This document shows positions 11,101-21,100 of a DNA stretch of 27,224 nt, in pieces. The notes under the pieces were generated by a model. It was not told the origin of the DNA and made no database searches. It saw only the letters and a program-made list of their open reading frames with translations. The DNA is from Gonium pectorale. Taxonomy: Eukaryota > Chlorophyta > Chlorophyceae > Chlamydomonadales > Volvocaceae. Position numbers and translations under genes: made by a program. The stretch's first letter is position 1; the number at the start of each line of letters is the position of its first letter. Where the stretch lies: NCBI GenBank assembly GCA_001584585.1, contig LSYV01000120.1, positions 50,693 through 77,916 of the forward strand. The letters run 5' to 3'.

Positions 11101-14100
11101 CTCCCCAATGTGGATCTCCACGCAGTGGAGCTATGCCTGCGTCTGAGTCCGCACCAGCACCCGCCACCTGGCGAGTGTATCGGCAGCGGCAGCGGCTGCG
11201 TTGACGGCGGTGACGGCGGGGCCATCTGCCCACGGCGGACTGTAGCGACGGCGGTTTGGCTGGGCTGCGGACTGTGCCAGGTGGCGGCCATACCAGGGCA
11301 ACATGCGGCCACCAGTGGCGTGGCGCTGCTGCAGCAGCTGCTGGAGCCGCGGGAGCTGCTGGCACCGCTGGCGCTATCGCGCCCACTTGCTGCTCCAGCG
11401 CCACAACCGCTGCCGCCGCCCTCACTGCAGCGGCCAGCATCGCCTCCAGAGCCTTCAGACCGGCAGCAGCAGCAGCAGCAGCAGCAGCGGCACCCACCAT
11501 GCGCCGGTCCATCGGTGGCCGGCGTAGAAGCGGCCGCCCAAGGACCCGCTGCAGCTGCCGCCGTGGAAGGCGCAGCTGGGTCTGCCGCCGCAGGCAAGGC
11601 TGAGCCCGTGCTCGCCACGCCGCCGGACGATGGCGCCAAGGGTACCGGCGTTGCCTGTGCCGCCGCCCACAACTCGCCGCAGGCACAGGCCGACGGAAGC
11701 GCGGACCAGCCTGCGGAGGAAGAGGACGGGGCCTTTGGGACGCCCGCGTCGCAATTTGGAGTGTGCGACGACCCCGGCAGTGGAGCCGAGGTCGGCCGCG
11801 CAGGCGCCGCCGCTGGCTATCGCGCACCCGCTGGCACGGGCTCGTTGCAGGGCCCCACGCAGGCATGCACGGGCCGCCCGGATGCGGACTCCGAGGCGGC
11901 GCGCGCTGGCAGTCCGGATGGCCCTGACCAGCCACTTGGCGTGGATCCCACCAACGAATCCGCACACCCGCAATGTGCGCCGTGCCACCGGCCAGGTGCC
12001 GAAGAATCCCCAGCCCCTGGCCCTTCGGATGGCCCGGCCGAGCCGAATGCCGATGGTGGTGGCGAGGTGGGGTGCCCGGACGGTGACGGTGCTTGCACTG
12101 GTGCAGGCGCCGATGCCGGCGCCGGAGCTGCGGTCGGCATTACCGGGCTGGGTCTAATTCTGCCTCGCCTGGCCCTGCCGGGGGAACTGGGTGCAGTCGA
12201 CGAGCCCCTCAGTGCGGAGGCCCTGCAGGAGGTGCTGGACGCAGCCCTGGCTGCAAACCTGATGGGCGACCCCGCGGACGAGGGTTGGCAGGGGCAGAGC
12301 GGGGGATGCGCCGACGGCGACGGTGATGCGGGCGCCATCGCTGGACTAAACGGCAGACATGGCGCGGGCGCATCCCAGCTGGGCGACAGCGCTGTAGCTG
12401 CAGCGACCGCTGCGGCCGGGGAAGAAGAGGACCCGCGTTCCCGTGTGCTGCGCACCTGCCCGCTGCTGCTGTTGGACTTCGGCCTGCTGCCGGAGTTGAT
12501 GCCGCTGCTGCAGACACTGCCTGCGCAGGATCTGGAGGCGGTAGGTCATGTAGTCACGTTCTTACTGGGAACGTGGGAGGAGTCCCAGACGACCACTTGT
12601 ATCCCCCCGGGTCCACTCTGCGGAACGAGGCTGCTGTCGCCGCTAGGCAGGGGCCAGGACGGCGGTCACGTAGGGTGGGCGCGCAGCCAACAACAAACAA
12701 GAAGTGCTGGAGTGCTCTGGCCGCCTTGTAGCCTCATGTACTGTCCATGGCTTGTGTGGGCAAGCTTGCACCCAGTGCCGCCTGTTCCCTCGCCCGCTTT
12801 TGCAGGCCTTGGAGGATTTGCCCGACCGCCTCTGTGCAGCCGCGGCGGCCCTGCCCGCTGTTGCGGGGCCGGGGGTGGGGGCGAGCGGCGCAGGCCCCTC
12901 TGCCGCTCCCGCTGCACCTCTCCCGGCAGCCCTACTTGACCTGGAGCGCCGCACCGCCACCTCCGCTGCGTTCCGACTGGCAGCACTGCTGACGGTGGCG
13001 CAGCAGATGCCGTGCGGTCACAACACCAGCGGGGCGGCAGCGGCGCCGTCCAGCACGCTGCCCTTGAGCGAAGCGCTGGCACGGCTGCGGGAGCTGTACT
13101 GGGCGGCTTGCCGGGTGAATCGGACGGTGAGATGGTCTGCAATCGGTGCCTGGAGCCCCGGGAGGACATCAACAGTTGGGCACATGCCAAATGAGAGGGG
13201 AACCCGTTCCGTGACAGCCCTCGTCACATGCCCAGTAGCGCTTGTGCTACCTACCGTTACCCTCCCTTTTGAAACGAGGCAAGGACCGGCTCGGCCGCCG
13301 GACGGGACTTACGCTGCTGGCGCCCAGCTCGTCGTTATTGATTCTCCTTTCCCTTCAACTCTCTTTCGCCCCTCTCCTAAGCCGACGTGTTTTCCCTCCG
13401 TCCGTCCCCAGGAGGAATACTGGCAGTCCATGTGCCGCCTTCGCGCTCTGCTGCGGGGCGGCGCTGCAGACCGAGCAAACAACTCCGAAGGCTGCACCGG
13501 AGCACCGGGCTTCCAGGTGCCGTGGTCGGTCCAGCTGGCTGCACTCTGCATCCTCACCCCGTCTGCGCCAACGCCTCACCCCTGACTGTCGTGCCGTAAA
13601 GGACCCGTCAATCCACCATAAGCGTCTTTCAGACGTAGGCCGCGGTACCGGGCTTGCACGATACGGCCACATGATCGATATCCGGCTGGGCCCGTTTGTG
13701 CTCGCAGGCTGCTGTGGTTGCCCTGCTTTCGCAGCCCTGGCACAAGGGCGTGGTGCTGGCGGGCGCGGGGGCCGCGGAGGCACAGCACGCGCTCGTGCCG
13801 GCGCACCTCCAGGAGGTGTGGGACGAGGTGCTGGCGGCCCACCGCGAGTGGCTGCGGGAAGTGGAGGCGGCAGCGGCGGATGATGAGGCGGAGGCGGGTA
13901 GGGAGCAGCAGGACGGCGCGCGGCAGGGACACGGGCACAGCGGATCCGGAGCCCTTCCGCCCCAGCAGCCCCAGCATCTGCCACCACTCGGCGGCGCAGG
14001 CGCGAGGCTGCTGCAGCCAGCTGCGCCTGAGCTACAGCCACAGTCTCCGCCACAAGTCCGGCAGCCGTCGCTGCCTCCCCAGATGGCTCTGGCCCTGGCG

Positions 14101-15353
14101 CAGTACCGGCAGCTGCTGCGGGCCAGCGGCCTCTCCCCAACGCAGCAGCAGACGCTCCTCGCAGCCTACGCGCAGAACTTGCGCATCGGGGCGCAGCTGG
14201 GGGCGGTCGCGCTGGCTGCGGCGTCACGATCCCAGTCTCAGCCGGCCCCCCGGGTAGCGGTAGCGCCCGCCCCAGCGCCGCAGCAACCCGGACGCGCCCA
14301 GCTGCAGCCGTTCCCGCCGCAACCACAGCCGGGACCACACCCACCTCCCGGGCAGCAGTCGCAACCGAGTCCGTACGTGCAGCCAGCAGGCACCGCCGTG
14401 GCTGGTGGCAGCAGCATGCTGCAGATCCGGGTGCTGGGCTGGATGGCCAGCGGCTGGGCACCGGGCGGCGGGCGGAATTATATAATGCGCTACGAGTACG
14501 AGGGCGTGCGTCTGGAGAGCACCTTTGTTGTGCAGGTGGGTGCGCGGGTAGCGGGTGGGAGCTGTGCGAGGGGTGCCTGGCGTGCAGCCCCTGGCGGCTG
14601 AGGATGTCGCACCCCGCCACCATGCATTTGCACCCACCGTCTGAGCCTGCTTCGCCCTCGTCCTGCGCCCCCGCCCTGAACGGCCGCCGCTGCACCGCTG
14701 CCGCTGCGCCGCCTCGCCCGCAGCATGATCAGGAGCGCGAGCTGCCCACGGCTCTGGGTCAGCAACGGGAGCTGGACCAAGGCACTGTAGCCGCTGCGGC
14801 GGCGGCCGCGCTGCGAGCCTACGGCGTCACGCTGCCGCCGGCGGTCGAGTTGGCCATCTCGGCTGATGCCATCACGCCCTCGCTCATCTCTTCCCTGATG
14901 TCCATGCTGCTGCACCACCAGACGGCGGCCGGCGGGGCTGCAGCGGTGAGGCCAGGGACGCAGGGGGGTCCTGCGATGCCGCTTCAGCAACAGCAGCAGC
15001 AGCAATCCCAGGCACCCGGGATGCTCCAGGCAGCTGCCGGAGCTGCGGCACCCCTGCAGTCCGCCGCGCAGCTAGGGTGGCGAGCGCATGGCCCCGCAGC
15101 CGCACCGCAGCCGTCGGCGCATGGACGCGGCTGGCGGCCCATGGCCACGCCACAGGCACAGCAGGCTCTGCTGCACCAGCTGGCGGCGCAGGCGGGGGCG
15201 CTGCAGAGGCAGCTGGCCAGCGCGCAGGGATCGCAACGGGAGGCACTGATGCAGGCGCGGCAGAACGTGCTGGCGGCCATGGCAGCCCTGCAGCAGCAGG
15301 TGCGGATCCAGATCCAGGCGCACAGGCTGCAGCCGCCCCGGCAGGAGTCGTAG
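5104..15353 (+). CDS. Giant disordered protein with SAND/VARL-like and Tudor-like N-terminal modules, 9 exons
   Basis: Spliced exons are 5104-5262, 5360-5453, 5572-5837, 5993-6286, 6514-12540, 12806-13126, 13412-13516, 13708-14535 and 14724-15353, about 2,907 aa with a TAG stop. All introns are GT-AG and the frame is continuous. An in-frame TAA at 5089-5091 makes 5104 the first Met; 5125 has a better start context. The N-terminus is Lys/Arg-rich, with KKRQ and AKKRQR as possible nuclear signals. Residues 66-137 form a Cys/His-rich module and 233-302 a Tudor-like beta module, suggesting a chromatin or DNA-binding protein. The rest is largely Ala/Gly/Pro/Gln low complexity, with basic coiled coils at about 500-550, 640-765 and 900-930 and an acidic Asp/Ser stretch near 9298-9330. 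Hydrophobic, probably folded islands lie at nt 10495-10860, 10987-11300, 12130-13126, 13708-13870 and 14400-14900. The coding frame is supported by phase-0 joins and conserved-looking islands; function is inferred. It could be two adjacent genes, but no internal stop, poly(A) signal or start context suggests that. The donor at 5838 is the weakest junction. Confidence 0.72.
5396..5729 (+). other. Cys/His-rich SAND/VARL-like module (residues about 66-137)
   Basis: The module spans exons 2 and 3 of the giant gene and is interrupted by the intron 5454-5571. After splicing it reads PPLWLTCGDADKKARVI, then IDVLCSCDWCLGC, then RVFNLPQWIEHC. The candidate metal ligands or core residues are C73, C97, C99, C102, C105, H133, C134 and H137. 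The order of a 'x-CG' strand, a CxCxxC knuckle and an aromatic-LPQWIEH helix resembles SAND-type domains of algal VARL/RegA-like proteins and the plant Tify-domain-binding domain, in which 'F-TP-FE-H' follows a C.C..C cluster. The resemblance is by eye and is not a firm family match. Confidence 0.4.
6170..6606 (+). other. Tudor/chromo-like beta module (residues about 233-302)
   Basis: The end of exon 4 and the start of exon 5, joined across the intron 6287-6513, read LRVFVFYHEE, then HWYGGKVLRERKKAPTLRVRW, then GNERPATIGEVALGVTLLHFG. The alternation of short hydrophobic strands with W-Y-G-G-K-V and R-V-R-W recalls Tudor/Agenet-type readers, where aromatic residues cage methylated lysine or arginine. 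The exact join L-R-V-R-W across the intron supports the splice model. The fold assignment is tentative. Confidence 0.4.
11464..11487 (+). repeat. (CAG)8 microsatellite encoding poly-Gln
   Basis: Eight perfect CAG units lie in frame in the 6 kb exon of the giant gene and encode eight consecutive glutamines. A shorter run is at 8845-8859 (five CAG), and a CAG/CAA run lies near 14985-15003. Such runs vary in length between strains; here they add Gln-rich linkers between the more hydrophobic parts of the protein. Confidence 0.9.
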
Positions 15354-15843
15354 GCGCCGTAGCCATAACTGAGGATGCGCCGTGCCCAGGGCCAGGGCGG
15401 CGCAGGCCGGCGGGGCGGGCACTTTCTTCCGATATGGCAGCAGCTGCGGCGAGAGGGCAGGAGGAACGGGCGGTGGGTGGCGAACGATGGGCCGAGGTGG
15501 AAGTCGTGGGTGAGCGCGTTCTGCTGAGCAATTGCAGGGACGACTGGGGCGGGGGTGCAGGCTGCGACGGGTCAACGGGAGCTGCTCCGCTGACCCAGCC
15601 CTGGATGGGGTTTTTTCGAGGACGGCCTCACCTGCCCGGCAAGCAGGGCTGGGCTCGATAGACGAACGGATTGGGGTCGGCTCGCGGTGTGGGGTTTTCG
15701 GTGCGGGGGCTTATGATGCGATCCCCTGGATCAACAACCAAAGGCGCATATCGTGATTGTTGCAGCATGCAATTTGCATACTTGATGCCCTACTGATGGT
15801 ACTAATAGCTGATTGTGCACGGCATGTGAAGCTAGTGATAGTC

Positions 15844-15862
15844 ACGGTATGAGTGATACCGT
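15844..15862. repeat. Short perfect hairpin, 7-bp arms
   Basis: ACGGTAT and ATACCGT flank a 5-nt spacer. The site is about 490 bp after the stop of the giant gene, within its likely 3' flank. It may be chance or a small RNA structure; nothing else marks it. Confidence 0.5.
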
Positions 15863-16182
15863 AGTCAGAAAAGTAGCCAGGTGGCGTAAACGCGGTCCTT
15901 GGCTGCACGGCTAGCTCTGCCGGGCAGTCCGAGAGGCTTTGGAGAGTTTGCAGAGGGCATAGGTAGGTATGATAGTGAAGATGGAAACCGGGTCGTAGGT
16001 GCGACCGCAGGTGAGCGGTCTGCGGAGGCACACCGTGTTTGGCGGAGGTGACGGAAGGGCGACACGGCATTGCCTGCCAGCCCCAGGTTCTTTGCTGCGT
16101 TGGTGAACCGAAGGGAACCCGTTCCTGTTCGCATGCGCAAGGCGAGCGAGGAGGAGTGCATGATGGTGAGTAGGCATGCCGT

Positions 16183-16278
16183 GTACGTTCCTAGGCATAC
16201 GCTTGTACGCGTACAACTGTGCGTATAATACGTACAAAAATTTGAGGCGCCTGCGTGTACCGTAACGTACAAATGTAC
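16183..16278. promoter_or_regulatory. GTAC-rich cluster 1
   Basis: Seven GTAC tetramers fall at 16183, 16205, 16211, 16232, 16257, 16267 and 16275, several within TACGTACA or GTACA contexts. By chance one GTAC would be expected about every 256 bp. GTAC is the established core of the copper-response element bound by the SBP-domain regulator CRR1 in Chlamydomonas, and of SBP-box targets in plants. Whether these copies are bound, or are just remnants of a repeated sequence, cannot be told here. No start codon of a recognised gene lies nearby. Confidence 0.35.
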
Positions 16279-16281
16279 ACC

Positions 16282-16309
16282 GGTTTCGGGCGTGGCATGC
16301 CCCGAAACC
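16282..16309. repeat. Perfect 9-bp inverted repeat, 10-nt loop
   Basis: GGTTTCGGG at 16282-16290 pairs with CCCGAAACC at 16301-16309 around a 10-nt loop containing GGCATGC. It sits immediately after the first GTAC cluster. It could form a hairpin in RNA from either strand or be a palindromic protein site. Confidence 0.6.
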
Positions 16310-17001
16310 ATCAGAAACGCGCCAGTTCAGGTCCCTACCGCGTCGCTCCTTCTCAAACACACCTTATGACTCTACTATTCAGTCATTAAAATTCTCCCGT
16401 CTGAAGTGGGACCATTATACTAGCGATACTGGTGCGCGGACCCGGTGGCCTCCATACCCCCCACAACCCTGCCCCGTCGTCTGCTACTACCAGTACTACT
16501 GTCACCCGGCATGGACAGGAGCAGCGGGCGCGGCTTCCATCATGGCCAAACCGGCGCAAGCGGAGCTGTTCATCAAGCACGTCTCCATGTTCTTGTCTGT
16601 TCTATGATAAGCTATGATTTACTTGAGTATCCATGCCGGGCAACAGGCGCAGTGTGGTTGACCCATGGGTCGGTGGCCCTCATGGGCCACACAGCGTTCT
16701 TCCCCTGTTGCGCACGTGGCTTTGACTGGCAGGGGTTACCAAACGGTTGTACAGGCTTATGGCTATGGTAAAGCACAGTTGGCCGGATACCTGTGACCAG
16801 GAGAAGGGTTTTATACACGTGTTAATATCGCCGTACAAACTGACAGAATTCCACACAACAGCTACCTATGTTAACGAAGTCCAACTGGCCTGAACCTGTT
16901 TGAAAACACGTAAAACATCTAGAAAATTGGTGCTGCAGGTTCTTTCCGGCATGAAACCGACCTTTCCTGAGGAAGACACCGATTTCTAGGTTCCGTATGT
17001 T

Positions 17002-17057
17002 GTACGGATTGTACGATTATACGGTATAAACGTACATCTATTTTCCAATATACGTAC
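17002..17057. promoter_or_regulatory. GTAC-rich cluster 2
   Basis: Four GTAC tetramers (17002, 17011, 17032, 17054) lie in an AT-rich 56-bp stretch about 720 bp to the right of cluster 1, with similar CGTACA-type flanks. The two clusters bracket an AT-rich block that also carries single GTAC sites near 16749 and 16833. The arrangement could reflect a regulatory region or the ends of an old insertion; I see no clear terminal inverted repeats or target-site duplication. Confidence 0.35.
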
Positions 17058-18052
17058 ATCCGACATGCCTAACGGTGAGTAAGCTTCCCGGAAGCACGGG
17101 CTTTGTTCCGATTGGGGCACGGGCCGACACGCGCAATAACCAAACAATATTTACGCCGCCTGGTTGCTTTAAAGAGAACGTGCAACGTTTCTGACCTTAT
17201 CCCATCCTTCTCCAATCTTCATGCCCTGGATGGTGCTTCGTATCCATCTCAAGAGAGGGGCCCAGCACCCAGCACATCATGTTCGGGGACCTGGGAGGGG
17301 GCGATCCCGTGCCCCACCCCAGGGGGCCCTCAAGTGCCCTCGACCGCAGCGACCTCCCCGATGATACCCACCCGGTTCGTCCGCCGCCTTCCGCCGCCTC
17401 CCGCAGCCCTGTGCGCCTTTTGCAACCAGGTACGAGCTGTCCACAAGACACCTGGCTACCGTAACAGCAAGGAGGGAGTACCGGTACCGGAACACACGTC
17501 CACCCTTACTGCGGTTCGTTGCAATCCGATGTCCGATGTCCTCGCCAGCACATGCCCCATTAATTGGTACCAGGCGACCCGTGCGACCCATCTGCGGTGC
17601 TCCTGCCCGCCCGAATGCCTCGTGTGCCACCGCTGCGGCCCCGGGGGGACACCACTCCACTCAACCACCTGGGGCCCACAGCGGCAGCCGCTGCCGGTCT
17701 CAGCGCCCGCGCGTCGCCCAAATGCCGCACGACTCTCACGGGCGACCGCCCCGGCACGTTCAGCTTCCCGCCAGCCTCCTCCGCACTCTCAGGGCCCGCT
17801 CCTGCAACCTTGCCCGCAGAATGCGCAGATGCATGAACTTGCGTACACACCCTGTCCTGCCCTGCCCTCAGCATTGCCCTCCCCGCCCACTCGACGGATT
17901 GCTGCTGGAGCCGCGAGGCCTGCGCCCGCCGCGTGCACCTGCCTGGCGTCAGACCACACACTGCTCCGCCTGCCCCATACAACACACGGCTGCTCAGTGA
18001 CTCCTTCGCCCGCGAGCGCTGCTGAACTGGCCTCCGCTCCGTGCCACATATG

Positions 18053-18160
18053 CCGCCTCCGCCTCCGCCTCCGCCTCCGCCTCCGCCTCCGCCTCCGCCT
18101 CCGCCTCCGCCTCCGCCTCCGCCTCCGCCTCCGCCTCCGCCTCCGCCTCCGCCTCCGCCT
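18053..18160. repeat. (CCGCCT)18 hexanucleotide repeat in the QPT 3' region
   Basis: Eighteen perfect CCGCCT units are followed by one partial unit (CCG, 18161-18163). On the minus strand, which is the QPT mRNA sense, the tract is AGGCGG repeated and begins 3 nt after the TAG stop codon. It is therefore part of the 3' untranslated region if transcription continues normally. Every frame on both strands is open (Pro-only, Arg-Leu and Ala-Glu). Runs of GG every few bases make the RNA and the minus DNA strand capable of G-quadruplex formation. Confidence 0.97.
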
Positions 18161-18166
18161 CCGCGC

Positions 18167-21100
18167 CTACTGCGTCTGGATGTTGAGCGAGATGTCCAGC
18201 GCGACGACGGAGTGGGTGATGGCGCCCACGCTGACGCTGCTTACGCCCGTGGCCGCGATGGTTCGCAGCGAGCCCAGCGTCACGTTGCCGGACGCCTCCG
18301 TGTCGGCCAGGTCGCCCAGGCGGCCGACGGCCTGGCGAAGGTAGGGCCGGGGTTGTTGGGCAAGGGGGGGGCCAAGGTGCGCGTGCCCAGTCGGGACGAC
18401 GAGGTGTGGCGACATGCAGGGAAGGGCCGGAATGTGCAGACAAAGGGGCCGGTGGGGCCTCGAGGCGGTTTACGGACGGGGCAATTGCGTGACGGAGCGG
18501 TAGGCTGCAGGGCTTTTGAGAAGTCGTCATAATTGCAGAGACGATCTCACCGGGCGGTGCGGGCGCGGGTGCGGATGCGGGTGCGGGCTGCCCCATCTGT
18601 TCCTGCCCATACACTCTGATTGGCCACAGATTTGCAGCCCGTGCACGTTTCTCCGGCGGTCGGCTATCCCCGTGTCCCTCTCCACCAGCTGGTCGTCACG
18701 TAGAAAACTGCTTCTCCCCTCCCCGCTTCCCGCACAGCGGGGAGGGCTCCTCTGCCTTCCCCACGCAGCCAACCCTGCTAGCCCGCGCCCTTCCCATCCC
18801 CCGCCCCGCACCTCTGCCAACATAGACACGTCCACGCCGCCCTCCTTGGCGGGGTCTCTCCGGGCCATGTTGTCGAGCATCACCCGCCGCACGTGGCTGC
18901 CGGTCAGCCGCACATCAGGCGGCGCGTTCACGTCCGCCGCCGCCGCAGCTGCTGCCGCGCCGTCGCCGCTGCCGCTGTTCGTCGCCTCTGCCGCCTCTGC
19001 CCGTGCAGCCTGCAAGATGTCCACCACTTCGTCCACCTCCGCCAGGCTGCTGGTCTCCACCTCGATGCCCATCTTGCCCGTGAGGCCCTGCTCCCTGCGG
19101 GGCCCACAGGCAGCCGCGAGGGGCACATGGGTTGAGAAGAGGGACGCGATGGCTGCGTCCTGGTACGACCCGAGAGGTCGGGGATGACGGAAGCACAGGA
19201 GCCCAGCCCTCGTGGCGCAAACGCAGGCGGGTTTAGAGGCGGTTCGTATGGGGTGAACTGCTGCCAAGCATTTGACCACTGGCTTCTTCCCCTCTCCTCT
19301 CCCCTCTTCTCACCCCTTCCCCGCAAGCCAATGAGTCGCTCCACCCCGCTTCCCCTCCCCCGACACCCAGCCCCCACCTGATGTACTGCTCCGCGCGGCT
19401 GATGGCCGCCCGGATGCCCCCCGCCGCCGCGATGTGGTTGTCCTTTATGAGCATCATGTCATACAACCCCATCCGGTGGTTGACGCCTCCGCCGATCAGG
19501 ACCGCCCACTTGTCAGTCAGGCGCATGCCTGCGGCGCAGCGCAGGACAGCAGTGTGCTCGAGCAGTAGCGGCGAGCAGAGCGGGCCGTGGGCCGCATGGG
19601 CCATGTGGGCGGGGGTTTGCGGGGGGTACAGCGTCACAGATGGAGCCTAGGCCGGGAAGCTAGGGGGGCAGGAGATAGCGGGTGATGCAGGTACGGGTGT
19701 CCAGCAGCATTTGTTCTTGCCGGTTGGCCATTGTGGGCGGTAAAGTGCAGGGTCATTGGCCGGCACTCGGCGGGGCTCTGCGCCATGGGCTGTGCGCGGC
19801 AGGCCGGGGGCGGCGGGTGGCGCTCACCCGGAGCGGTCTTCCGCGTGTCCAGCACCTTGCAGGGGATGCCCTCCAGGGCGGCCACCATCGCCGAGGTGGC
19901 GGTGGCAATACCGCTCATGCGCTGAGGGGGCGGACGCACGGATGGGTGTTGCTGCAGCAAGGTGCAAGACACGGTGTTTGCAGGCGGAAGGGACGGGAAG
20001 GGGGAGACAAGAGGAACCGAGGTGCACACGTGCGGAGGCGGTTTACCCGCCAACAACGCAGCGCTAGAGCCGAAGCCGCGCGCTCACGCATGACCCAAGT
20101 ACCCGCGGTTCCCGCCGCCCAAGGGCATCCCATGCGTAAGACCCTCCGCCTCGCCCGCCCGCCTACCGCCACCCGGCAGCCCCTCTCCACCATCACCCGC
20201 CACCCCGCCATCCGCGAAAGCCACATTGCGCACAGTACTCTTCGTCGCAAGGTGTCAGCCATCTTGTACGGCAACGACATACATCGTACGGCAACCTGCA
20301 CCAACCTGCATGAAGTTGAGCATCACCCGCTCCGCCACCAGGATGGACCGGGCGCGGCCGCGCAGGCTGCCAATCACCTGGCCAGGGGACACGCGGTCGC
20401 CGTCGCGCGCTCGCCACTCGACCTGGCATGGGCGGGGGCCGGGGCTTGAGGACGGAGCTTGAGGACAACGCGGCCGGTATTCGCCGAGACAGCCGAGGAC
20501 CGAGAGAGGGCGCGTTAGTAAGGGCGGACGGTTGTGCAGGAAAGCAGAGAGGGCACAGGAGGGCCAGCGAAAGGCAGCACCAACCCTCACCTGGGGCCTG
20601 TTACTGCGCCGCCGCTCCCGGCCCCCACTCTCCCCGCGTGGTCCCTGCCCGATGTCCCCGATTTTCAGTAACTTCCGCGCCCATGCACTCACTTCTTATT
20701 TATCCTCTCGAGCTACGCGTGCGCGCACCCTCACCTGCACGGAGGGATCCACCGCCTCTAGCACCATGTCCGCCACCCCCAGCCCCGCCAGCACGCCGGC
20801 GCTCTTGGCCAGGAAGGTCGCAACAGCCTGCGTGTCCTCGGGGATGCTGCAAGGGTTGGGAATACGGTTTGGTGAAAGGGGAGCAGCGCGCAGGAAGTGG
20901 CGAGGGTTGTGGGGTTCGGGGGGAATAACAGTGAGCATACTCACGTTGCCAGGGTTGTGACGTCCCCCCTGTCAGCCGAATCCTCTACGAGTGCGGCTTC
21001 AATGACCTGGGAAAGAGAGAACAAAACATTGCATTCTCTGTGGTCGCAGATGGGCCGCCACATCGACCACACCTGAGACAGCGCCACTGTTGGATGGCTT

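Larger units (their letters stand above)
15354..18052. other. Convergent intergenic region, 2.7 kb, no recognised gene
   Basis: This region separates the stop of the giant plus-strand gene from the 3' end of the minus-strand QPT gene, so it holds both 3' untranslated regions. The portion from 15700 to 17100 is markedly more AT-rich than the rest of the window and contains small hairpins and two GTAC-rich clusters, annotated separately. Open frames (15911-16360 minus, 17103-18344 plus and others) show no family signal; the 413-codon frame at its right end exists mainly because the CCGCCT repeat is stop-free in all frames. I found no tRNA-like structure. Two kilobases of non-coding DNA between converging genes is generous for this compact neighbourhood, and a non-coding transcript or decayed element is possible. 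Confidence 0.5.

Noticed and set aside
7089..11965. Long minus-strand open frames (7089-7964, 8112-8954, 10875-11672, 10997-11965)
   Set aside because: They are shadows of the 6 kb plus-strand exon in very GC-rich DNA. The plus frame alone joins cleanly at both ends to other exons.
13355..14695. 446-codon minus-strand frame over exons 7-8 of the giant gene
   Set aside because: Its translation is an Arg/Pro/Ala-rich shadow. The plus-strand exons have correct phases and continue the protein.
16183..17057. A complete transposon bounded by the two GTAC clusters
   Set aside because: No matching terminal inverted repeats, target-site duplication or transposase-like frame could be seen. The similarity between the clusters is limited to short motifs.
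17103..18344. 413-codon plus-strand frame with a long Arg-Leu repeat
   Set aside because: It is open largely because the CCGCCT repeat and adjoining GC-rich DNA have no stops. It runs antisense into the last exon of QPT and has no family signal.
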